From an uncultured Collinsella sp. (GTDB lineage: Bacteria > Actinomycetota > Coriobacteriia > Coriobacteriales > Coriobacteriaceae): a stretch of 5,161 nucleotides of DNA. Each line of letters starts with the position of its first letter. The stretch's first letter is position 1. The translations under genes and the position numbers were made by a program. This document shows positions 1 to 4,454 of this stretch, piece after piece. The notes under the pieces were generated by a model. The model did no database searches, had not been told where the DNA came from, and saw only the letters and a list, made by a program, of their open reading frames with translations. The stretch spans positions 1-5,161 of the forward strand of contig URTD01000137.1 of assembly GCA_900550735.1 (NCBI GenBank), given 5' to 3'.

Positions 1-947
1 GCAACACCCTGTACCCGGGCAGCCGCAAGAATGCGCTGGAGCACCTGAGCTGCGCGCAGGAAAACGGCTTCTGGCCCATGACCACCGGCTGCCAGATCAT
101 CATCGCCGACGGCCTCAAGGGCACCGACGAGGCGCTCGTCCCGGTCGAGGGCGGCGAGTACGTGCACGAGGCCAAGATCGGTCAGGCGCTCATGGATGCC
201 GATATCGTGATCAGCCTCACCCACTTTAAGGGTCATGAGCAGGCCGGCTTTGGCGGCGCCATGAAGAACCTGGGTATGGGTGGCGGCAGCCGCGCCGGCA
301 AGATGGAGCAGCATGCCGCCGGCAAGCCGAACGTCGCGACCGAGCACTGCGTTGGCTGCCATGCCTGCGAAAAGATCTGCGCGCACAACGCTGTCTCGTT
401 CGACGGCACCCGCGAGCGCGAGCTTGCCAGCGGCGCTACTCGCACGGTGCACGTGGCCGCTATCGACCACGATCGCTGCGTGGGCTGCGGACGCTGCATT
501 GCGGCATGCAACCAGGACTGCATCAAGCCCGGCTATGACGCCGCGGCCGACGTGCTCAACTGCAAGATCGCCGAGTACACCAAGGCCGTCGTCGACGGCC
601 GCCCGAGCTTCCATATCTCGCTTGCCATGGATATCAGCCCCAACTGCGATTGCCATCCCGAAAACGACACGCCTATCGTCAGCGATATCGGCATGTTCGC
701 GAGCTTCGACCCGGTCGCCATCGACCAGGCCTGCGCCGATGCCGTCATGGCGTCCGAGCCGCTGCCCAACACCGAGCTCACCGATAGCGCGGCCAAGATG
801 GAGCACAATCACGAGCATCTGGAGGGCGAGCAGGCGCACGATCCCTTCTGCATTACGCATCCCGACACCGACTGGCGCGTGTGCATCGCGCATGCCGAGA
901 AGATCGGCCTGGGCACGAGCGAGTACGAGCTTATCGAGGTCAAGTAG
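1..947 (+). CDS. DUF362 family protein with two [4Fe-4S] ferredoxin motifs (5' end missing)
   Basis: The reading frame is open from the first base, so the gene begins upstream; an ATG at 78 is internal. The first full codon is at base 3 and 314 residues are visible. The opening residues (NTLYPGSRKNALEHL) and the segment THFKGHEQAGFGGAMKNLGMG (about 73-92) are typical of DUF362 proteins. Two Cys-x2-Cys-x2-Cys-x3-Cys motifs follow, CVGCHACEKIC (116-126) and CVGCGRCIAAC (159-169), each able to hold a [4Fe-4S] cluster. The C-terminal part has SPNCDCHPEND (212-222), FASFDPVAIDQAC (232-244) and a TDWRVC...HAEKIGLG ending, also typical of the family. No signal peptide or membrane segment is visible, so it is probably a cytoplasmic electron-transfer or iron-sulfur protein; the substrate is unknown. 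From memory the family runs near 370 residues, so roughly 55 are missing. A convergent terminator follows the stop. Confidence 0.9.
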   Translation, partial: NTLYPGSRKNALEHLSCAQENGFWPMTTGCQIIIADGLKGTDEALVPVEGGEYVHEAKIGQALMDADIVISLTHFKGHEQAGFGGAMKNLGMGGGSRAGKMEQHAAGKPNVATEHCVGCHACEKICAHNAVSFDGTRERELASGATRTVHVAAIDHDRCVGCGRCIAACNQDCIKPGYDAAADVLNCKIAEYTKAVVDGRPSFHISLAMDISPNCDCHPENDTPIVSDIGMFASFDPVAIDQACADAVMASEPLPNTELTDSAAKMEHNHEHLEGEQAHDPFCITHPDTDWRVCIAHAEKIGLGTSEYELIEVK

Positions 948-994
948 CGCCTATCTATTGGACAAAATAAGCGCCTTTGTAGCGTAAGTTGAGC

Positions 995-1033
995 AAAAGC
1001 CGCCCACGAGCACAACGCTCGCGGGCGGCTTTT
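995..1033. terminator. Bidirectional hairpin terminator between convergent genes
   Basis: Two 17-nt arms (995-1011 and 1017-1033) flank a 5-nt loop. The stem is GC-rich, starts with AAAA and ends with TTTT, so a U-run follows the hairpin in either transcript. The only imperfection pairs 1006 with 1022: it is an A-C mismatch in plus-strand RNA but a G-U wobble in minus-strand RNA. The hairpin should therefore be slightly stronger for the minus-strand hydrolase gene. It lies 47 bases after the stop of the DUF362 gene and 77 bases beyond the stop of the hydrolase gene. The U-runs are short (4). Confidence 0.85.
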
Positions 1034-1110
1034 CGGAAGTGCGGTGAAAAAACGAATACCGCCGACCGCAAACGATTTTTGGCAACAAAACCCCAGACGT
1101 TGCTTTTTGC

Positions 1111-2076
1111 CTAAAAATTCTTGTCGAGGAAGTCATCGACCGTGTTCCAGTAGAGTTCGGGGTCGACCTGCGCACTCTTGGCGTGGGTGGCGCCATGGAT
1201 GGTGAGCTTTTGCTTGACCGTGCTGGCGCACGCGTCGTAGTTTTGGTCGAGCATGCTGTACGGTACAAAGGTGTCCTGGTCGCCGTGGATAAACAGCATA
1301 GGAACCGTCGCGTGTTTGAGTTGCTCCACACTGCTCGCCTTATGAAAGTCGTAGCCCGCGCGCACGTTGCACACCAAGTTTGCTACATCGAGCAAGGGAA
1401 AGCTGGGCAGGCCGAACACGTCCTTGAGCTGCAGAGAAAACTCGTCCCAAACACTCGTATAACCACAGTCCTCAATAATGCATTTCACGTTTGCGGGCAG
1501 AGATTCCCCCGCGACGTTCATGGCGGTTGCCGCACCCATCGACTCGCCAAAGACCAGGATACGTGCCTCGGGGTCAGCCTGAACGATTCGCTCGATCCAT
1601 GCGACGATGTCGAGGCGCTCGGGCCAGCCCATGCCGATATAGTCGCCGCCGGAGCGCTCGTGGGCGCGGGCGGCAGGCGCGAGCACGTTCATGCCGCGGT
1701 CGTGGAAGCGCTTGGCGTATCGAGCCATGCCGATGGGCTCGTTGGTATATCCATGCAGGCAGACGGCGTAGTCGTGCGTGCTCTCCGACGCAGCAAAATA
1801 CCAGGCGGCAAGCTCGGTCCCGTCGTCCGCGGTGAGGCTGCTGCTTTCGCGATTCTCTTTAAACCACGCCCGCGCCTCGGTTTCCTCGGCATCCGGCTGC
1901 TCACCTTTTTTGTCGTCCTTGCCGTCCTGCATCATCTTCATGGTGTAGGGCGCTTGGGGATTCAGGGCAAAGTCGAACAAGAAGTTGCCGGCAAACCCCA
2001 GTAGCGCGACAACGAGCACCAGCGCAACGACGCCGGCTATCTTGAGCTTTCGATGGGAACGTGCGTTTTGAGACAT
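1111..2076 (-). CDS. Membrane-anchored alpha/beta-hydrolase (serine hydrolase)
   Basis: This 321-residue protein has the complete signature of an alpha/beta-hydrolase. A basic N-terminus (RSHRKLK) precedes one hydrophobic segment (about 13-34) that looks like an uncleaved signal anchor, placing the enzyme outside the membrane. A charged Lys/Asp/Glu linker (50-70) leads into the catalytic domain. HGY (108-110) fits the oxyanion-hole loop, GESMG (177-181) is the nucleophile elbow with Ser179, HGDQDTFVP (264-272) supplies the acid Asp268, and ATHAKS (296-301) supplies His298. RAHERSGGDYIGMGW (137-151) matches the RAHGxSxGxYIGMGW region of the YqkD/Bem46-like branch, with Glu at the usual Gly. 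The substrate (ester, lipid or peptide) cannot be told. The ATG at 2076 is supported by an AGGAAA ribosome site 7 bases upstream and by the anchor following directly. It diverges from the hemolysin III gene and has its own promoter with dyad sites. Confidence 0.92.
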   Translation of the reverse strand: MSQNARSHRKLKIAGVVALVLVVALLGFAGNFLFDFALNPQAPYTMKMMQDGKDDKKGEQPDAEETEARAWFKENRESSSLTADDGTELAAWYFAASESTHDYAVCLHGYTNEPIGMARYAKRFHDRGMNVLAPAARAHERSGGDYIGMGWPERLDIVAWIERIVQADPEARILVFGESMGAATAMNVAGESLPANVKCIIEDCGYTSVWDEFSLQLKDVFGLPSFPLLDVANLVCNVRAGYDFHKASSVEQLKHATVPMLFIHGDQDTFVPYSMLDQNYDACASTVKQKLTIHGATHAKSAQVDPELYWNTVDDFLDKNF

Positions 2077-2083
2077 AAGAAGC

Positions 2084-2089
2084 TTTCCT
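2084..2089 (-). promoter_or_regulatory. Ribosome binding site of the hydrolase gene
   Basis: The minus strand reads AGGAAA, 7 bases before the ATG at 2076. It fixes the start in front of the basic, hydrophobic anchor. Confidence 0.75.
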
Positions 2090-2095
2090 ATAAGA

Positions 2096-2111
2096 TGTTA
2101 ATACATCAACA
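2096..2111. promoter_or_regulatory. Putative operator 1 (imperfect palindrome in the hydrolase leader)
   Basis: TGTTAATACATCAACA is an imperfect 16-bp palindrome in which six of eight base pairs are symmetric. Its minus-strand form, TGTTGATGTATTAACA, agrees at 12 of 16 positions with the site at 2141-2156. It falls at about +8 to +23 of the inferred hydrolase transcript, a common place for a repressor site. The binding protein is not known. Confidence 0.45.
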
Positions 2112-2113
2112 TT

Positions 2114-2129
2114 TAATGCAAGCGCATTA
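2114..2129. repeat. Perfect 6-bp inverted repeat over the hydrolase -10 region
   Basis: TAATGC and GCATTA flank the 4-bp centre AAGC. The dyad overlaps the -10 box and the inferred start point of the hydrolase promoter and lies between the two related palindromes. Its sequence differs from theirs, so it could be a separate site, a short hairpin, or chance. Confidence 0.4.
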
Positions 2130-2154
2130 TGGACGTTCGCCGTTGATGCGTCAA
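2126..2154 (-). promoter_or_regulatory. Sigma-70-type promoter for the hydrolase gene
   Basis: Read on the minus strand, TTGACG (2154-2149, five of six to TTGACA) is followed after exactly 17 bp by CATAAT (2131-2126, five of six to TATAAT). Transcription would start near 2119, giving a leader of about 42 bases. The -35 box lies inside the dyad at 2141-2156 and the -10 box overlaps the dyad at 2114-2129, so a protein bound there would block polymerase. Confidence 0.7.
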
Positions 2155-2156
2155 CA
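2141..2156. promoter_or_regulatory. Putative operator 2 (palindrome covering the hydrolase -35 box)
   Basis: CGTTGATGCGTCAACA contains GTTGATGCGTCAAC, a 14-bp palindrome with a single broken pair. It covers the minus-strand -35 box (2149-2154). It resembles the site at 2096-2111 on the opposite strand (12 of 16), with centres 45 bp apart. Two related dyads bracketing one promoter suggest a dimeric repressor such as a TetR-type protein; no regulator gene is seen here. Confidence 0.5.
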
Positions 2157-2177
2157 GGCAAAGAATGGGTAAACAAA

Positions 2178-2210
2178 GGGTCACGTATGGTGCAAATTTC
2201 GCACGTACCC
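2178..2210. repeat. Imperfect dyad with CACGTA repeats at the hemolysin III promoter
   Basis: GGGT (2178-2181) and ACGT (2183-2186) are mirrored by ACGT (2203-2206) and ACCC (2207-2210), with one extra C at 2182 in the left arm. CACGTA also appears as a direct repeat at 2182-2187 and 2202-2207, 20 bp apart, close to two helical turns. The right half covers the -35 region of the plus-strand promoter. It could be an operator for the membrane-protein gene, but the match is imperfect. Confidence 0.3.
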
Positions 2211-2227
2211 AGACGCTTTGATATAGT
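2198..2227 (+). promoter_or_regulatory. Probable promoter for the hemolysin III-like gene
   Basis: TTCGCA (2198-2203, four of six to consensus) is followed after 18 bp by TATAGT (2222-2227, five of six). Transcription would start near 2234, leaving about 30 bases before the ATG with the ribosome site inside. A rival -35, TTGATA at 2218-2223, has only a poor -10 (TACGTT) and would start transcription too near the gene. Confidence 0.5.
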
Positions 2228-2246
2228 GTTGAGAACTCTTTACGTT

Positions 2247-2251
2247 GGAGG
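2247..2251 (+). promoter_or_regulatory. Ribosome binding site that decides the hemolysin III start
   Basis: GGAGG stands 11 bases before the ATG at 2263. An in-frame TTG at 2245 overlaps this site and so is unlikely to be the start; the ATG at 2252 is out of frame. The spacing is at the long end of normal. Confidence 0.7.
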
Positions 2252-2262
2252 ATGTAACCGGC

Positions 2263-2946
2263 ATGTCCGATTCGAGCGACAGTTCTAAGCCGCGACCCAA
2301 GACCGCGGCCGTTCCACACTACACGGTGGGCGAGGAGATCATGAACTCCGTCACCCATGGTGTCGGCTGCCTGCTGGGTATCGCGGGCCTGGTGCTCCTG
2401 ATCGTATTCGCTGCCCTGCGCGGCGGAGGCCCGGCCCACATGGCCGCGGCGATTGTCTATGGTGTCAGCATTATCCTCGAATACCTAGCCTCCACGCTCT
2501 ACCACGCGATTCAGCCCGCGCGCGCCAAGCGCGTGTTTCGCATCATCGACCACAGCTGCATCTACCTGCTCATTGCGGGCAGCTATACGCCGTTTTGCCT
2601 TATCACGCTCGCAAACGACGGCGGCCCTGCGCTGTTCTTTGCCGTATGGGCCATCGCCATTATCGGCATCGCCCTCGAGTGCTTTATGCGCGAGCGTCAA
2701 CCGCACTGGGTAAGCGGCCTGGTTTACCTGCTGATGGGCTGGCTCGTTGTCTTTAAGCTGCCCGAGCTCGTGTCGCTGCTCAACCCCGTGGCACTTGCCC
2801 TGCTCGCCGTCGGCGGCGTGTGCTACACCGCGGGCGTGCCGTTCTATATCGCCAAAAACGCGCGCTATCTGCACAGCGTGTTTCACCTGTGGGTGCTCGC
2901 CGGCAGCATCTTCCAGTTCATGGCGGTGATCCTCTTCGTAATCTAG
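2263..2946 (+). CDS. Hemolysin III / PAQR family seven-helix membrane protein
   Basis: This 227-residue protein is full length for the bacterial hemolysin III family, which shares its fold with PAQR (adiponectin-receptor-like) proteins. Family marks are GEEIMNSVTHGVG (23-35), LASTLYH (75-81), RIIDHSCIYLLIAGSYTPF (93-111) and HSVFHLWVLAGS (204-215). Ser77, His81, Asp96, His204 and His208 are the conserved polar residues thought to form a metal (zinc) site in the family. About seven hydrophobic segments can be drawn, near 35-52, 60-80, 97-116, 122-141, 150-164, 175-195 and 205-227, after a polar Ser/Lys/Pro N-terminus. It should sit in the cell membrane; despite the name, most members are not proven toxins, and a metal-dependent hydrolase or stress role is more likely. 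The ATG at 2263 is chosen because the upstream TTG lies in the ribosome site. It has its own promoter and no clear terminator behind it. Confidence 0.92.
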   Translation: MSDSSDSSKPRPKTAAVPHYTVGEEIMNSVTHGVGCLLGIAGLVLLIVFAALRGGGPAHMAAAIVYGVSIILEYLASTLYHAIQPARAKRVFRIIDHSCIYLLIAGSYTPFCLITLANDGGPALFFAVWAIAIIGIALECFMRERQPHWVSGLVYLLMGWLVVFKLPELVSLLNPVALALLAVGGVCYTAGVPFYIAKNARYLHSVFHLWVLAGSIFQFMAVILFVI

Positions 2947-3056
2947 CGACCATGCCTGCGCGTCCGCGTCCTCGTTTGGGCGCCAGTGCAATTGCCGTAT
3001 CTGTCATCAACGTTTTACCCTAACGTCCCGAATCTTGGAGGTTCGAGAAACTCCCG
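2947..3056 (+). other. Spacer between hemolysin III and CorB/CorC genes
   Basis: I find no convincing terminator hairpin here, so read-through from the hemolysin III gene into the next gene is possible. A weak promoter-like pair, TTGCCG (2992-2997) and TACCCT (3016-3021) with 18 bp between, could add local initiation, but the -10 match is only three of six. Confidence 0.35.
3037..3041 (+). promoter_or_regulatory. Distant ribosome binding site of the CorB/CorC-type gene
   Basis: GGAGG lies 15 bases before the ATG at 3057, longer than usual. No other start codon in frame lies between them. GGAG (3037-3040) can pair with CTCC (3051-3054), a 4-bp stem that would cover the site. A weaker GAGAAA (3045-3050) is better spaced, 6 bases from the ATG. 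Confidence 0.5.
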
Positions 3057-4430
3057 ATGGACATAACCATCTCCCTTATCACCACCCTCGTTTTGACCCT
3101 CATCAACGGCTACTTCTCCATGTCCGAGATGGCGCTCACCACGGCTAAGCGCGCTGTGCTGGAGCACGAGGCCGAGGAGGGCGACAAGCGCGCCGAGCGC
3201 GCCATTAAGCTGGCCGCCGATTCCGACCAGCTGCTCGCCACCATCCAGGTCGCCATCACGCTCGTGGGCTTTGCCTCGTCTGCCGTCGCCTCGACGAGCC
3301 TGTCCGACCCGCTTGCCACGTGGCTCACGAGCTTTGGCATCGCGCCGCTCTCTGCCATCGCGCGCGGCCTGGCGCCGGTCATCATCACCGTTGCGGTCGC
3401 CTTCGTGTCCATCGTGATTGGCGAGCTTGTGCCCAAGCGCATCGGTCTGGCCAACGCCGAGGGCGTGTCCAAGCAGGTCGTGGGACCGTTGTCGTTTTTC
3501 CAAAAGATCGCCCGTCCGCTTGTGTGGCTGACCGGCGCTTGCTCCGATGGCCTGGCCCGCATCCTGCGTATCAAGAGCGCCGACGACCGCCAGAATGTCT
3601 CGGAGGAAGAGATTAAGTACATGGTCTCGGAGCAGGACGACCTGCTCGACGAGGAAAAGCGCATGATTCACGAGATCTTCGACCTGGGCGACACCGTTGC
3701 CCGCGAGGTCATGGTGCCGCGCGTGGACACCACCATGTGCGAGGACGACGAGACGGTCGCCGACGTGCTGTCCACCATGCGCCAGACCGGCTTTAGCCGC
3801 ATCCCCGTCTATCACGAGGATCCCGATAGCGTCGCCGGCATCGCGCACATCAAGGACCTGATCCAGCCTTCGCTCGACGGCAAGGGCGACCAGCCCATCG
3901 CCGACTTTTTGCGCGACGCCACCTTTGTGCCCGACACCAAGGACATCCTGCCGCTGCTGTCCGAGATGCAGACCTCGCACGACCAGATCGTAGTGGTCGT
4001 GGACGAGTACGGTGGCACGGCCGGCATCATCACCATCGAGGACATCGTCGAGGAGATTGTGGGCGAGATCGAGGACGAGTTCGACCCCGACAACAAGTAC
4101 CTCACGCGCCTTTCGCGCCGCGAGTGGCTTGTCGATGGGCGTTTTTCGTGCGATGACGCGATTGAGCTTGGTTGGCCGCTCGAGGAAAGCGATGATTATG
4201 AGACCATCGCCGGCTGGATTTTGGAGCTTTGCGACTCGGTGCCCGACATCGGAGAGGTGTTTGAGGTTGCGGGGTACAAGTTCAAGGTGCAGTCGATGCG
4301 TGGCCAGCGCATCTCGCTCATTCGCGTGATCGCTCCGGCCGAAACCGATAAGAAGGATTCCGAGCCCTCGGCAGATAAGCCGACGGTGTCGGGTGCGGGC
4401 TCTGCGGACCCGCACGACGGCGACGAGTAG
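3057..4430 (+). CDS. CorB/CorC-type (CNNM-like) membrane protein with DUF21, CBS pair and CorC_HlyC domains
   Basis: The 457-residue product has the full order of the HlyC/CorC family. The DUF21 membrane domain (about 1-175) starts with NGYFSMSEMAL (17-27) and carries GELVPKRIGLA (122-132), with hydrophobic stretches near 3-20, 60-80 and 105-121. A regulatory CBS pair follows: REVMVPRVD (216-224) and SRIPVY (247-252) in the first, and VVVVDEYGGTAGIITIEDIV (312-331) in the second. A CorC_HlyC domain spans roughly 349-425, followed by a polar acidic tail (426-457). Relatives act in Mg2+ and other divalent-cation export or homeostasis, with the CBS domains sensing nucleotide; the hemolysin label is historical. 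The start is the only in-frame one near the ribosome site and puts the first helix at the very N-terminus. The next gene starts 24 bases after the stop and is probably co-transcribed. Confidence 0.95.
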   Translation: MDITISLITTLVLTLINGYFSMSEMALTTAKRAVLEHEAEEGDKRAERAIKLAADSDQLLATIQVAITLVGFASSAVASTSLSDPLATWLTSFGIAPLSAIARGLAPVIITVAVAFVSIVIGELVPKRIGLANAEGVSKQVVGPLSFFQKIARPLVWLTGACSDGLARILRIKSADDRQNVSEEEIKYMVSEQDDLLDEEKRMIHEIFDLGDTVAREVMVPRVDTTMCEDDETVADVLSTMRQTGFSRIPVYHEDPDSVAGIAHIKDLIQPSLDGKGDQPIADFLRDATFVPDTKDILPLLSEMQTSHDQIVVVVDEYGGTAGIITIEDIVEEIVGEIEDEFDPDNKYLTRLSRREWLVDGRFSCDDAIELGWPLEESDDYETIAGWILELCDSVPDIGEVFEVAGYKFKVQSMRGQRISLIRVIAPAETDKKDSEPSADKPTVSGAGSADPHDGDE

Positions 4431-4451
4431 GGCAAGGAAGAGTAGGGGAGA
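4422..4451 (+). repeat. 15-bp imperfect tandem repeat duplicating the stop codon
   Basis: Bases 4422-4436 and 4437-4451 match at 11 of 15 positions and share GAGTAGGG exactly. The period is five codons, so a second in-frame TAG (4443-4445) follows the real stop (4428-4430). The second copy also supplies the purine-rich ribosome site of the next gene. Confidence 0.5.
4445..4450 (+). promoter_or_regulatory. Ribosome binding site of the 4455 gene
   Basis: GGGGAG ends 4 bases before the ATG at 4455. It is purine-rich and close to the start, and it supports this ATG and translation from a shared message with the upstream gene. Confidence 0.6.
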
Positions 4452-4454
4452 GTT

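Noticed and set aside
78..80. The ATG at 78 as the true start of the first gene
   Set aside because: The frame stays open to base 1 and the upstream residues match the DUF362 family, so this Met is internal.
280..987. A 235-codon open frame overlapping the DUF362 gene in another plus frame
   Set aside because: Its product is Ala/Ser/Arg/Pro low-complexity sequence typical of a shifted GC-rich frame, while the DUF362 frame has both cluster motifs.
1082..1108. A second terminator: GCAAC/GTTGC stem followed by TTTTT on the plus strand
   Set aside because: The stem has only five pairs with a 12-base loop, and a much stronger hairpin lies upstream at 995-1033.
1183..2004. A 273-codon plus-strand open frame opposite the hydrolase gene
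   Set aside because: The minus-strand frame has the full catalytic triad, a signal anchor, a ribosome site and a promoter; the plus-strand product shows no domain.
2245..2247. TTG at 2245 as start of the hemolysin III gene
   Set aside because: It overlaps the GGAGG ribosome site that serves the ATG at 2263 and has no ribosome site of its own.
2263..4430. A toxin or haemolysis locus
   Set aside because: The names are historical. The domain content (PAQR-like helices; DUF21, CBS pair, CorC_HlyC) points to membrane and cation functions, and no secreted toxin is seen.
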